From Gemmatimonadota bacterium (GTDB taxonomy: Bacteria > Gemmatimonadota > Gemmatimonadetes > Longimicrobiales > Gaopeijiaceae), in assembly GCA_040882465.1 (NCBI GenBank), contig JBBEBG010000038.1, forward strand, positions 1 to 57,479: 57,479 bases of DNA, read 5' to 3'. How positions within the stretch are numbered: position 1 is the stretch's first letter; every line of letters starts with the position of its first letter. The position numbers were made by a program, and so were the translations under genes. The notes below the pieces were generated by a model, which did no database searches, was not told the origin of the DNA, and was given only the letters and a program-made list of their open reading frames with translations. Below are positions 42,113-51,737 of this stretch, piece after piece.

Positions 42113-43332
42113 AGCTCTGGACGTCGGAGTATCCTTGGGACGTGCGAGTCGAGAAGGTCTGCCAGGCGTTGACCGCGGGCGGCCACGCCGTGCATCTCCT
42201 CGCCCGGAACCGAACCCGCGACGCGCTCCGGGAGACCTTCCCCGAGTGCGTCGTGCACCGGATGCGTCCATGGAGCCGGCTCGGCCGGCGCATGGACGCC
42301 GCCTCTCAGTTTCCGGCCTTCTGCAATCCGCGCTGGATGCGGCACATCCTGAAGGTGGGACGGGCCGAGCAGGTGGACCTCATCCTCTGCAGGGACCTTC
42401 CCCTCGCGCCCGCCGCCGTCTGGGCGGGCCGCCGGCTCGGCGTCCCCATGGTCCTCGACATGGCCGAGAACTATCCGGCGATGATTCGGGATCTCTGGCT
42501 CACGGGTGCCACCAGGTTCGGGGACACGCTGGTCCGGAACCCGCGAGCGGTCGAAGCGGTCGAGCGCTGGACGGTGCGGCGCGCGGGCCACATCGTCGTC
42601 GTGGTCGAGGAGTCCCGGGACCGGCTTGTGGCCCTCGGCGTCCCGCCCGATCGGATCACGGTCGTGGGAAACACCCCATCCGCCAGCCGACTGGACCGCT
42701 TTCCGTTTCCCCGTCCCCGCGACGAGGAGCCCCGCGGCCGCCTCGAGGTCGTTTACCTGGGGCTCCTCGAGAAGGCCAGGGGGGTGGGGACGGCGATCGA
42801 GGCGGTAGCCCTCTGCCGGGATCGGGGCGTCCCGGTGGGCTTTACCATCATCGGCGACGGGCGAGGGCGACAGGCCTTCGAGGAGGACGCCACCGCCCTC
42901 GGCCTCACCGGCGACGAGATCCGGTTTCGCGGATTCCTTCCCTACGATGAAGCGCTCGATATCGTCGCCGGGGCGGATGTCGGCCTGATCCCCCACCTCG
43001 CCCACGAGAGCTGGAATTCTACCATCCCGAATAAGCTATTCGACTATATGTCGGCCGGCCTCACGGTCCTCGCTTCCGATGCCCGACCCACCCGTCGGGT
43101 GATCGAGGAAACGGGATGCGGCCTTTGGTTTCGGAGCGGGGACGCGGAGCACCTGGCTGAACAGATGGAGGCGCTATGGCGCTCGGAGACACGCAAGGCG
43201 CACGCGGGGGCGGGGCGAGCCGCGATCCGCGACCGCTTCAACTGGGAGACGGACGGTGCGCGGCTGGTTGCGGCACTCGAGGGGCTCGCCCGGGGACCCC
43301 GGGCAGACTCACGGGCCCCGTCCAGTGCCTGA
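42100..43332 (+). CDS. GT4-like glycosyltransferase
   Basis: 410 residues starting at ATG 42100 inside the asnB end. It has the N-terminal acceptor half MRVLKLWTSEYPWDVRVEKVCQAL and the donor half LEVVYLGLLEKARGVGTAIEAVAL, FRGFLPYDEALDIVAGADVGLIPH and NSTIPNKLFDYMSAGLTVLAS. The canonical EX7E motif is not visible; the PNKLFDYM version is that of several WsaF/ExpE7-type transferases. It most likely extends the lipid-linked oligosaccharide. Convergent with the deacetylase gene. Confidence 0.87.
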   Translation: MRVLKLWTSEYPWDVRVEKVCQALTAGGHAVHLLARNRTRDALRETFPECVVHRMRPWSRLGRRMDAASQFPAFCNPRWMRHILKVGRAEQVDLILCRDLPLAPAAVWAGRRLGVPMVLDMAENYPAMIRDLWLTGATRFGDTLVRNPRAVEAVERWTVRRAGHIVVVVEESRDRLVALGVPPDRITVVGNTPSASRLDRFPFPRPRDEEPRGRLEVVYLGLLEKARGVGTAIEAVALCRDRGVPVGFTIIGDGRGRQAFEEDATALGLTGDEIRFRGFLPYDEALDIVAGADVGLIPHLAHESWNSTIPNKLFDYMSAGLTVLASDARPTRRVIEETGCGLWFRSGDAEHLAEQMEALWRSETRKAHAGAGRAAIRDRFNWETDGARLVAALEGLARGPRADSRAPSSA

Positions 43333-43351
43333 CCGCCCCCGGCCCGCGGAG

Positions 43352-44254
43352 CTACCGCTGGACTACGCCAGAGACGCGAAGTTCGAAGCCTTCGTCCGAA
43401 ACGCCCGCCGGAATGTTCAGGCGCGGCGTGCGAAATGGGTCCCACCCGGATTCTGGGACCCAGCCACCCGCGATCTCGAGGGCGCCCCAGTACCCGATGC
43501 CGGCCGCGATCCGGCCAACCGCGGGGGAGTTGAACCCGTAAGGGCAGGCGAGCCACCGGCTGGGGCGCTCGACCGAACGCTCCAGCCAGTCCCAGCTCGA
43601 GCGGAGATCGTCGCGGAGGCGGTCCTCCTCGAGTGCGGCCAGGTTTCGATGGCTCCAGCTGTGGCTCCCGAAGCGAATCGCCCCCTCTCGGTCGCGGAGG
43701 TACGGGGAAAGAAGCTCCATCCGTGCCGGGCGGCGCCACTCGGAGGAGGACTTCCGGCGCCTCGGATCGCCGGCGAGGAATCGCGAGACGTCGCCATCGT
43801 CCCCCGCGAGCTCCTGAAAGACCTTCCCCTCCGCCCCGCGAGCATCGAAGACATCCCACCAGAAACGTTCCGCATCGAGGAGACCGGGACAGAGGAAGAC
43901 GGTGGCCGGAAGCTCCCTCCGGAGAAGCTCGGGGAGGGCCAGCTCCACCGCTTCCCGATAGGCGTCATCGAAGGTGAGCGCCACCCGAGGTTTCCCTCGG
44001 GGTTCGACCGAGCCGGCCGAGTCAGGAGACTCGAGCGCTACGATATGCGATGCTCGCTCGAGGAGGTCGAGCTCCTTACGGAAGCGCGACAAGGGGAGGT
44101 GGAGCGAGTCCGGAGCAGCCGCCGCGTCTTCGTCCGGGACCACGTTGTGGTACGCCAGGATCAGGAGGCGTCCCGCGCGCCGCGGGCGCACGGCGCGCGC
44201 GTACCCCGCCCCAACGAGAATGCGCTCCACCGCGTGTTTCACGAAGGATTTCAT
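43352..44254 (-). CDS. Polysaccharide deacetylase (CE4/NodB-type)
   Basis: 300 residues. The metal-site motifs are TFDDAYRE (Asp-Asp) and HSWSH (His-x3-His), with LACPYGFNSPAVGR as motif 3. NILAYHNVVP-like N-terminal strand LLILAYHNV is typical. Members remove N-acetyl groups from polysaccharide; export or cytoplasmic site cannot be decided because no signal peptide is seen. It is the only minus-strand gene between two plus-strand polysaccharide genes and reads divergently from the next. Confidence 0.9.
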   Translation of the reverse strand: MKSFVKHAVERILVGAGYARAVRPRRAGRLLILAYHNVVPDEDAAAAPDSLHLPLSRFRKELDLLERASHIVALESPDSAGSVEPRGKPRVALTFDDAYREAVELALPELLRRELPATVFLCPGLLDAERFWWDVFDARGAEGKVFQELAGDDGDVSRFLAGDPRRRKSSSEWRRPARMELLSPYLRDREGAIRFGSHSWSHRNLAALEEDRLRDDLRSSWDWLERSVERPSRWLACPYGFNSPAVGRIAAGIGYWGALEIAGGWVPESGWDPFRTPRLNIPAGVSDEGFELRVSGVVQR

Positions 44255-44292
44255 GGAGCGGAAGGATCGTTGGCGGGAGGGGGAGGGACAAG

Positions 44293-45444
44293 GTGGAGCC
44301 GTTGATCCGACTTCGCGTCCTCCAGGGCGACCAGGGCGACGAGATCCGTGAAGCGTGGATCTCGCTCCTCCCGCGAGAGCGGTGGAGGTTTTTTCTCCAC
44401 CCGGACTGGTTCGAGATCGCGCGGGCGAGCTACTTCCCCCGGGCCCGCGTGCGGTATCATGTCGCCTACGAAGGGGACCGGATCGTGGGGATCCTTCCCA
44501 CCTCGCGGCGCCGGATGAACCGCTTCGGCCTCTTCCTTCCGGTGGTGGACGCCCTCGCGGGAGGACGGGGCGATTACTCTCTCCCGATCACGGGGCAGGA
44601 GGCCCGGCCCGAAGTCGTTCGTCCCCTGCTCGAGTCGGCCCTCTCCAGCGCGCGCGGGGCAGGGACGCTGGTCCTTGCGAACCTCCCGGTGGAAACCGGA
44701 GTCCCCGGGATTCTCGAATCGCTACTCGAGGAGCGGGGGCTCCCCTTTCGTCACGTGGAAGCACCTTCCCTCACCCTCTCCCTCCCCCCCACCTTCGATG
44801 AGGCGGAGGCGGCGATGAAGAAGGGCCTCCGTGGCGATCTTCGGCGCCAGGCGAAGCGAATCGAGGAGTCGGTGGGGCCGCTGGACTTCCGAGTGGTGAC
44901 CGACCCGGAAGAGGCGAAGGCCCACCTCCCCGGCCTCTTCGAGATGCACGACCGTCGCTGGCTCGAGGCCGGCCTCCCCGCCTCCTTCGAAGATCGCTCC
45001 GCGAGAGACTTCTACTACGGAATGATCGAGAAGCTCTGGGGGGAGGGACTCCACTTCTCCCTCCTGAGGGCGGGAGAGCGGGTGATCGCCTACCATGTGG
45101 GAGCCGTTGGAGGGGGATACCTCCTCTACTACAAACCCACCTTCGACCACACCCTTCAGAATTACTCTCCCGGGAAGCTTCACCTCCGCTTCCTCCTAGT
45201 GCATGCGATCGAGGCGGGGCTCAGCGGAATCGACTTCCTCCAGGGGACGGAAGGGTACAAGCGCGACTGGGCTTCGTCGGTCACGGAGTGCGGGAGCTAC
45301 ACCGTGCGGACCCGGCGCGTCAGCCCGTCGTACTTCTGGCTTGCGTGCGGCCGGCCCTGGACGGAGCGGGTGGTCGGACCGGCCTACAATCGCTGGGTCG
45401 CTCGCTTCGAGCGACTGGTCAGGCGTCGAGCGGAACGAGGGTGA
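44293..45444 (+). CDS. FemAB-like GNAT acyltransferase (CelD/BcsL-like)
   Basis: 383 residues from GTG 44293, chosen because GGGAGGGACAAG lies just before it. The protein has WRFFLHPDWFEIA, the DDGSLGILPTSRRRMNRFG-type first domain and the second GNAT domain FRVVTDPEEAKAHLPGLFEMHDRRW...HFSLLRAGERVIAYHVGAVGGGYLLYYKPTFDHTLQNYSPG. This is the architecture of FemAB-like proteins found in cellulose and exosortase-type polysaccharide loci. It probably acylates or amino-acylates a sugar. The last 26 bases overlap the next minus-strand gene. Confidence 0.85.
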   Translation: MEPLIRLRVLQGDQGDEIREAWISLLPRERWRFFLHPDWFEIARASYFPRARVRYHVAYEGDRIVGILPTSRRRMNRFGLFLPVVDALAGGRGDYSLPITGQEARPEVVRPLLESALSSARGAGTLVLANLPVETGVPGILESLLEERGLPFRHVEAPSLTLSLPPTFDEAEAAMKKGLRGDLRRQAKRIEESVGPLDFRVVTDPEEAKAHLPGLFEMHDRRWLEAGLPASFEDRSARDFYYGMIEKLWGEGLHFSLLRAGERVIAYHVGAVGGGYLLYYKPTFDHTLQNYSPGKLHLRFLLVHAIEAGLSGIDFLQGTEGYKRDWASSVTECGSYTVRTRRVSPSYFWLACGRPWTERVVGPAYNRWVARFERLVRRRAERG

Positions 45445-46039
45445 GGTGGGACCTCCAGAGCGTTCGCCGGTATTCGAGACGCCGGGGGGCTCGGAACCCG
45501 CACTTCTCGAATGCGGAGATCGAGGGCCGGTTGGCAGGATGGACGACGGCGACTGCCCGTGTCAGTCCCCGCGCCTCCGCCCTGCGGAGGATCTCGCGGA
45601 GGGCGAGAGCCTGGCACCCCCGTCGCCGGAAGCCGGGGAGGGTGAACATATCGTAGATTCCCGCGGCGCCCGCCGCGGCGAAGACGGGAAGGCCCGGATC
45701 CAGGGGGAGCCGGTGGGAGGCCATCCATGCGACGTGCGCCAGCGAACCGTCCATGAAAATTCCGAGGCAGAGGTCCCCATCCGCGAATCGGGCCCTCAGG
45801 TCATCCGGATAGTGGACCGCCTTGAAGAAGTGGTGGAGGAGAAGGTCCTCCATCGTCATCGTGCGGAGCTCAGTCCCCGGGGCGAGTTCCGGTGCCGCCG
45901 GCGATTCGAGGTCCATCTCGAAGAGGAGCCAGGCCTCCGCGCGATAAAAGAGGGCTACGAGGCGGCCTGCGACTTTCCGGAGAACCACGCCCACGCCGCC
46001 GTGCTCGAGATTGTACCGCAAAGCGCGGATGGCTCGCAT
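45419..46039 (-). CDS. GNAT family N-acetyltransferase
   Basis: 206 residues from ATG 46039 (MRAIRALRYNLEHGG); the frame is open to 46222, but without family similarity. The CoA site is in YDMFTLPGFRRRGCQALALREILRRAEARGL, followed by AVVHPANRPSISAFEKCGFR, the canonical GNAT end. The substrate is probably a sugar amine given the context. Convergent overlap with the FemAB-like gene is 26 bp. Confidence 0.85.
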   Translation of the reverse strand: MRAIRALRYNLEHGGVGVVLRKVAGRLVALFYRAEAWLLFEMDLESPAAPELAPGTELRTMTMEDLLLHHFFKAVHYPDDLRARFADGDLCLGIFMDGSLAHVAWMASHRLPLDPGLPVFAAAGAAGIYDMFTLPGFRRRGCQALALREILRRAEARGLTRAVAVVHPANRPSISAFEKCGFRAPRRLEYRRTLWRSHLTLVPLDA

Positions 46040-46185
46040 GCGCCTCGATGGTGCGGGCGGGGGCCGCAAACTCAGTCCTTTGGCCCGGGTCGTGCTGTTA
46101 CACCCCGCGATCCCGAGGCGGTGCCGCGGTACCTTGGACTCGGGCGCGCCGGGGGAATTGCGGGGACGCGAGGCAAGGAGCGCTG

Positions 46186-47916
46186 ATGGAGAGTCGGAAC
46201 GGACTGGTGCAGTACATTGCACGCCACGACCGGGCGAGGGTCACGCTCATGGTGGTCCTGCTCGCCCTTGCCGGCGTCCTGGAGGGCTTCGGCATCGTCG
46301 CGGCACTCCCGGTCCTCGAGTCGATGGTGTCCGCCGACGCGGGGACGGAGAGCGGACTCAGCCTCGCCATCGAGCAAGGCCTGCGGACCGTGGGACTCGA
46401 GCCCTCGACCGGGCTTCTTCTCACCCTCCTCGTGGTCATGTTCACCCTCAAGGGTGTGGTCTTCTACCTCGCCGTCCTGACGGTGGGGACCGTCGTGGCG
46501 CGCGTCGCCATGGAGCTGCGGATCCGGCTCCTGCGCGCGATCTCGAGCGCAGAGTGGAGGCACGTCCTCCGTTACCCGTCCGGCTTCATCTCGAACGCCG
46601 TGAGCAACGAGGTGGGCCGAACCGGAATGGCTTATCAGGAGTTCGCGCAGGTCGTGGCCGAGGGAACGCAGGTCATCGTCTACCTCGCGATCGTCTTTCT
46701 GATGTCGTGGGAGACGGGTGTCGCCGCGATTGGGGCGGGGGCCGTGATCCTCCTCATCCTCCAGGGAAGGGTCATGGCGAGCCGACGCGCGGGCCACGAC
46801 CAGGTGCAGATTCTCCGGTCGATTCTCGCGCGACTCACCGATGCGCTTCCCAGCCTCAAGCCGCTCAAGGCGATGGGGATGGAGGGGTATCTCCTTCCCC
46901 GGCTCGAGGAGGAGACCGAGGCCTTTTTCATCGCCCAACGAAAGGAGATCGCTTCGACCGAGCTCCTAAAGAAGGCACGCGAGCCCCTCCTCATGGCGGC
47001 ACTCGCATTCGGGCTTTGGTTTGTGCTCACCTTCACGACGTTGGCCGCGACGTCCATCATGATCCTTGCCGGGCTTTTTTACCGGACGGTGACGAGCATC
47101 ACGAACATGCAGCAGCGGTGGGTTTCTGTACTCATCGGGGATAGCTCCTTCCGCTCCCTCATGGAACACATCGAGGCGGCAGAGACGGCCCGCGAGACCT
47201 GGGCCGAGGACGGGAAGCCTCCGCCGCGCTTCGAGGAGGAGCTACGGGTGGAGGACCTCTCGTTTTCTTTTGGTGACACGGCCGTGCTCAAGGGTGCGAA
47301 CGCGACGCTCCGCGCGGGCCGGTTCGTGGCCGTCGTCGGTCCCTCAGGGTCGGGAAAAACGACGCTGACCGACCTCCTCACCGGGCTCCTCCGACCGGCC
47401 GGCGGTCGCATTCTCGTCGATGGAGTGAGCCTGGCGGAAGCTGGCGTTCGCGGGTGGCGCCGACAGATCGGCTACGTTCCGCAGGAACCGATGCTCTTCA
47501 GCGATACCGTGCGTGCGAACGTCACCCTCGGCAACCCGGCATTCGGTGACAACGAGGTCGAGGCGGCACTTCGCGCCGCCAGCGCATGGGACTTCGTGAT
47601 GGCGCTCGACGGGGGATTGAACCACCGGATCGGCGAGGAGGGGACTACGCTCTCCGGAGGCCAGCGCCAGAGACTAGCGATTGCGCGCGCGCTCGTCACG
47701 CGCCCGAGCCTTCTGATCCTGGACGAACCCACAACGGCGCTTGACACCGTGTCCGAGCAGGAAGTCTGCCGCGCCATCGCGCGTCTGAAGGGGAAGCTCA
47801 GCATCCTCTCGATCTCGCACCAGCCGGCGCTCCGGGAGCTCGCGGACGAAGTGTGGGATGTACGCGACGGGAAGATTCACATCCTCGTCGCCGGCGCGGC
47901 TGGCGGAAAGGTGTGA
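46186..47916 (+). CDS. ABC transporter, fused permease and ATP-binding (MsbA-like exporter)
   Basis: 576 residues from ATG 46186, preceded by AGGCAAGGAG. Residues about 15-300 are a six-helix type IV exporter domain (LMVVLLALAGVLEGFGIVAALPVL...). The nucleotide-binding domain from about 345 has Walker A VGPSGSGKTTL, the Q loop GYVPQEPMLFSD, signature LSGGQRQRLAIARAL, Walker B LLILDEPTTALD and the H loop. It would export a lipid-linked oligosaccharide or another polysaccharide precursor, standing in for a Wzx flippase. Confidence 0.93.
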   Translation: MESRNGLVQYIARHDRARVTLMVVLLALAGVLEGFGIVAALPVLESMVSADAGTESGLSLAIEQGLRTVGLEPSTGLLLTLLVVMFTLKGVVFYLAVLTVGTVVARVAMELRIRLLRAISSAEWRHVLRYPSGFISNAVSNEVGRTGMAYQEFAQVVAEGTQVIVYLAIVFLMSWETGVAAIGAGAVILLILQGRVMASRRAGHDQVQILRSILARLTDALPSLKPLKAMGMEGYLLPRLEEETEAFFIAQRKEIASTELLKKAREPLLMAALAFGLWFVLTFTTLAATSIMILAGLFYRTVTSITNMQQRWVSVLIGDSSFRSLMEHIEAAETARETWAEDGKPPPRFEEELRVEDLSFSFGDTAVLKGANATLRAGRFVAVVGPSGSGKTTLTDLLTGLLRPAGGRILVDGVSLAEAGVRGWRRQIGYVPQEPMLFSDTVRANVTLGNPAFGDNEVEAALRAASAWDFVMALDGGLNHRIGEEGTTLSGGQRQRLAIARALVTRPSLLILDEPTTALDTVSEQEVCRAIARLKGKLSILSISHQPALRELADEVWDVRDGKIHILVAGAAGGKV

Positions 47917-47918
47917 CG

Positions 47919-49091
47919 ATGGCCTCCGGTCAAGAGCCCTACCTCGTCATCGTTCGACTGGGACCCGTCCACAATGTCGAGAACCACCTCCTCTTCTTCG
48001 CTCGCGCCTTCGCGCCGGTCCTCGACGGAGAGATTGCGACCCGTTCGGGCCAGCAGGCGCACTATCAGGTGGGGCGCTTCAAGATTCGTTTGTACGCCTG
48101 GGGGAGCCGGTTTCTCCCCGAACCGGTCCGCCGTATCCTTTACACGGCGCGCGTCGTGGGGCATGGCCTCCGGCTCCGTTGGCTGGAAGGGAAGCGGCTC
48201 GTCGTGATCACCTACGATCCGTTCCAGAGCGGGGTCATCGGCCTTCTCCTCAAGTGGCTCACCGGCGCGGCCTTCATTTGCGAAGTGAACGGCGTCTTCG
48301 GCGATCCGAATACTCTCATCGACCTCGAGGACCAGCGAAAGGCCGAGAGGAAGCGCAAGTGGATGCTCCGGGTGGGTTCATGGATGCTTCGGAGGGCAGA
48401 CTTCATCAAGCTCCTCTACCCCGGCCAGCTGATGGGCTTCATGGTCCCGGCGGACCGCCCCCCTCGCGCCTCCTTCCACGAATTGATCCACACCGCGGCC
48501 TTCGAGCCTACCGGACGCGCGCCGGAGGACCGCCTCATCTTCGTCGGGCACCCCTATCTTCTGAAGGGTGTGGATCTCCTCCTCGAAGCCTTCGCGCGCG
48601 TCGCTCCCGAATTTCCGGGGTGGCGGCTCCTCGTCGTGGGATGGCGAATCGAGGAATCGGCGCGCGGCGCGGACTTTCCCCGGGACCGGGTCGAGTTTCG
48701 AGGGCCTTCGGAACCGCCCATCTTGCGCGAACTGATCGAGGGTTCGAGCGCACTCGTCCTTCCCTCCCGTTCAGAGGGGATGGGGCGAGTGCTCCTGGAA
48801 GCAGCCTTTCTCGGCCGGGCCCGGATCGGAAGCACGGCCGGCGGGATCCCCCACGTCGTGGAAGATGGGGAGGATGGCCTTCTCTTCCGCTCAGGCGACG
48901 TCAACGACCTGGTGCGAGCGCTCCGGCGTTTCATGGGCCTTTCCCCGGGCGAGCGCGCCCGCATGGGGGCCGCCGCACGGAAGCGTGCGCTCGAGTCGTT
49001 CACGACTGACGCTTACGTGCGACACTACCTTGAGATCATCCGCCGCGTCGCCCCTCAGGATCCCGCGGACGGAGGGTCCGCGCTCCACTGA
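47919..49091 (+). CDS. GT4-family glycosyltransferase
   Basis: 390 residues from ATG 47919, 2 bp after the ABC transporter stop. The acceptor half is atypical (YLVIVRLGPVHNVENHLLFFARAF, then GGAAFICEVNGVFGDPNTLIDLEDQRKAERKRK-like segment). The donor half has FVGHPYLLKGVDLLLEAFARV, FRGPSEPPILRELIEGSSALVLPSRSEGMGRVLLEAA (EX7E) and GSTAGGIPHVVEDGEDGLLF. Operon with its neighbours on the plus strand. Confidence 0.9.
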   Translation: MASGQEPYLVIVRLGPVHNVENHLLFFARAFAPVLDGEIATRSGQQAHYQVGRFKIRLYAWGSRFLPEPVRRILYTARVVGHGLRLRWLEGKRLVVITYDPFQSGVIGLLLKWLTGAAFICEVNGVFGDPNTLIDLEDQRKAERKRKWMLRVGSWMLRRADFIKLLYPGQLMGFMVPADRPPRASFHELIHTAAFEPTGRAPEDRLIFVGHPYLLKGVDLLLEAFARVAPEFPGWRLLVVGWRIEESARGADFPRDRVEFRGPSEPPILRELIEGSSALVLPSRSEGMGRVLLEAAFLGRARIGSTAGGIPHVVEDGEDGLLFRSGDVNDLVRALRRFMGLSPGERARMGAAARKRALESFTTDAYVRHYLEIIRRVAPQDPADGGSALH

Positions 49092-49151
49092 CGTAGCGTC
49101 CCCCGAACCCAAACTCGTCCTCGGACCCATGAATCTCACCGCGGGGTGGCG

Positions 49152-50039
49152 ATGATCCGAAACACGCTGAGGCGCCTGTACCGGGAGTTCGTCCCACTCC
49201 TTTACGGGCGCACGAACTACAAGCTCTTCCTCCAGCGCTCCCTCGAGAGCCTCGATGCCCGGGTCGCTGCGATCCTCTGCGCTACGAACGTCCTCCCTGC
49301 GGTGATTCGCCCCGTCCCGATCCGCGCGCCGTTCGGCCGCTCCATGCTTGTGGTGGCCCCGCATCAGGACGACGAGATGATCGGGTGCGGGGGAGCGATG
49401 ATCCTCCAGCGGCGCGCCGGGAGTGCGCTCGCGGTGGTTTTCACCCAGGACGGGGGGGACGAGCACGCCGAGGACGGGAGAACTCGGGCGGAGCAAGTCG
49501 CGCTGAGAGAGGGGGAAGCCACTGCCGTTGCTCGAGAGTTGGGGATTGCACCACCCCGTTTCCTTCGTTATTTGCACCTCTCGGGAGAGGAAGAGAGGGC
49601 GGCCGCCGCAGATCTCCGGGAGGAAATCGAGCGGACGCGGGCCGACGTCGTCTTCGTCCCCTTTTTCCTGGACTACAACTTGCATCATCAGCGTACCAAC
49701 TTCGCGTTGGCGGAGGCGTTGGCTGAGACCACGCTCCGGCCACGGGTCATGGGTTACGAGGTTTGGGGGCTCACGGTGCCGAATGTTATCGTTAACATTG
49801 ACGAGACGCAGGAGGAAAAGCGGCGCCTCCTCGGGCTCCACGCGTCCCAAATGTCGGGGAAGGACTACGTGCACGGGATCACGGGGCTCAACATGTTTCA
49901 CTCCCTGCACTTCGGCGCCGGGGAGTGTCGGTTCGCCGAGCGCTTCTTCGAGATCCCGGCCGAAGACTACGTTCGCGTCGTCCGGGCCGTCCGGGAGAAA
50001 GTGACCGTTGCGGGCTCCCAGATTCCGGAAGCGTTCTAG
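49152..50039 (+). CDS. PIG-L family deacetylase
   Basis: 295 residues from ATG 49152 (a GTG two codons upstream also works). The zinc site is in VVAPHQDDEMIGCGGAM, and the second ligand region is FFLDYNLHHQRTNFALAEAL with His. LmbE/PIG-L enzymes remove acetyl from GlcNAc on lipids and small molecules. With the CE4 protein upstream the locus has two deacetylases of different fold, likely for two different acetylated sugars. Confidence 0.9.
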   Translation: MIRNTLRRLYREFVPLLYGRTNYKLFLQRSLESLDARVAAILCATNVLPAVIRPVPIRAPFGRSMLVVAPHQDDEMIGCGGAMILQRRAGSALAVVFTQDGGDEHAEDGRTRAEQVALREGEATAVARELGIAPPRFLRYLHLSGEEERAAAADLREEIERTRADVVFVPFFLDYNLHHQRTNFALAEALAETTLRPRVMGYEVWGLTVPNVIVNIDETQEEKRRLLGLHASQMSGKDYVHGITGLNMFHSLHFGAGECRFAERFFEIPAEDYVRVVRAVREKVTVAGSQIPEAF

Positions 50040-50040
50040 G

Positions 50041-51522
50041 ATGCGATCCCTTCCGACCGCACGCAGCACCGCCACCTTCCCCTGGGCCGGGGGGACCATG
50101 CGCGCCCGCCGGCGAGCGAATCCCGCCACTGCCGGGCGATTTTCCCTCATCGCCGAACTCAGAAGGCTTGCGACGCTGCGAAACGGTGTGCTCGCGGCGC
50201 TGGTCCTGACGTACATCTGGCGATATCACGATATGGCGGCGATCCTCCAGCCTTTCCGGCTGGCGGCGATCGCCACTGTTGCCTCGTGGGGCTATCTCGT
50301 CTTCGAACCGCGCATGTCCCAACTTGGACGCGCCCTCAAGCTTCCGTATGTCTGGATGCTGGTGGTCTGGATGCTCTGGGTGGCCGCCACGTCGCCGGCC
50401 GCCATCGATCCGGACCGTGCATGGGATGCCTGGCTCAACACCCATTCGAAGTCTCTCACGATGGCCCTCTTCACGCTGACCTGCCTCGTGTCGTTCAGAG
50501 CGGTCCGCGGGCTCATGGCGGTGCATGTGCTTGGTGCCGCGACACTCACCTACTTTTACGTGAAGGGCGGATTTCCTCTCTGGGGAACCCCGGTCTCGAT
50601 GTACGACGTGAACGACCTTGCTCTTCTCCTCAACATGGTCCTTCCGATGACGCTCTACTTCGCGTTCTCGGAGAAGGACACGAAGATCAAGGCCGTGCTC
50701 TGGATCATCGCCGGCATGATGGCGGTGAGCATCCTGATGACGCAGTCACGGGGCGGATTCCTCACCCTCGGTCTCCTCCTCCTCGTGCTCTGGGTGCGGG
50801 TCCGCGGGATCAAGTGGTGGGTACGTCTTGTTCCGGCTATCGCGCTCGTGGTGGGATTCTTCTTCCTCCCCGCATCCGTCCAGGACCGCCTGTCCACACT
50901 CTTTAGCCCGACGGAGGACTACAATTACGCGGATCAGGAAGGGCGAGTCGAGATCTGGAAGCGAGGCATGGGTTATCTGGCCGACCGACCGATCACGGGA
51001 GTGGGCACCCTGAACTTTCCGGTGGCCGAGGCTACCCTCTCGCCCCAAGCGCAGCGCGGCCTCCCTGCCGGCGCACGCGTCTCGCACAATTCCTTTGTCG
51101 AAGTCGCCACGGAAACCGGTTACCCGGGAATCATTCTGTACCTGGGGATGTTCTTGACCGCGTTTCTGGCGCTCTTCCGACTCCGTCGCACCTGCGCCCG
51201 CGTTCGCGGATCGTCTCAGGCCGCCGAGCTCACGCTTTGCGCGGACTGCCTCATGCTCTCCCTGATGGCCTTCTGTGTCGGGGGATTCTTCCTCTCGATG
51301 GGCTACATTGCGATGCTTTTCTCACTCTTCGCGCTGATCGCCGGACTCGAGATCACGGCGGCCCAGTGGCTCGCCGCGGGCAGTCCGGCGGCCTCGGCGA
51401 CCTTGAGCAATGGATTCGGTGGGCGGATGAGCCGGCGGATTTCCGGTCACTCTCGTCCCGTTGGACGGCGAGGCTTTGACGCGGAGTCGCTCCCACCCCT
51501 CGCCCGCCCGGGGAGAGCGTAG
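50041..51522 (+). CDS. O-antigen ligase/polymerase-like membrane protein
   Basis: 493 residues from ATG 50041, 1 bp after the previous stop; a second ATG at 50098 is possible. About ten membrane helices and a large periplasmic loop. The Wzy_C-type motif TEDYNYADQEGRVEIWKRGMGYLADRPITGVGTLNF is close to that of exosortase-A-associated O-glycosylation ligases. It would polymerise or ligate the repeat unit after export. The C-terminal 50 residues are disordered and Arg/Gly-rich. Confidence 0.82.
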   Translation: MRSLPTARSTATFPWAGGTMRARRRANPATAGRFSLIAELRRLATLRNGVLAALVLTYIWRYHDMAAILQPFRLAAIATVASWGYLVFEPRMSQLGRALKLPYVWMLVVWMLWVAATSPAAIDPDRAWDAWLNTHSKSLTMALFTLTCLVSFRAVRGLMAVHVLGAATLTYFYVKGGFPLWGTPVSMYDVNDLALLLNMVLPMTLYFAFSEKDTKIKAVLWIIAGMMAVSILMTQSRGGFLTLGLLLLVLWVRVRGIKWWVRLVPAIALVVGFFFLPASVQDRLSTLFSPTEDYNYADQEGRVEIWKRGMGYLADRPITGVGTLNFPVAEATLSPQAQRGLPAGARVSHNSFVEVATETGYPGIILYLGMFLTAFLALFRLRRTCARVRGSSQAAELTLCADCLMLSLMAFCVGGFFLSMGYIAMLFSLFALIAGLEITAAQWLAAGSPAASATLSNGFGGRMSRRISGHSRPVGRRGFDAESLPPLARPGRA

Positions 51523-51737
51523 ACCCATCTCCCGCTCCGACGGAGGTGGCTTCTGGTGAGGGCATCGCCACGTCCCCCCCGCTTGGACCTTTAGGGCCCA
51601 CTCCCGCATTCGGGCGCGCGAACATCCTTGATTCGTCCATTCCCACTCCGGGCAGGTACCGTGCACCGCTCACTTGCACCAGGCACGCGCCGCTCCGGGG
51701 TCTCGGGAGCGCCGGCCCTCGAACCATCTCCCATTCC

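Noticed and set aside
39980-42271. 763-residue minus-strand open frame opposite asnB
   Set aside because: The plus-strand protein has all the class II glutaminase and PP-loop motifs; the minus frame has none and is a shadow.
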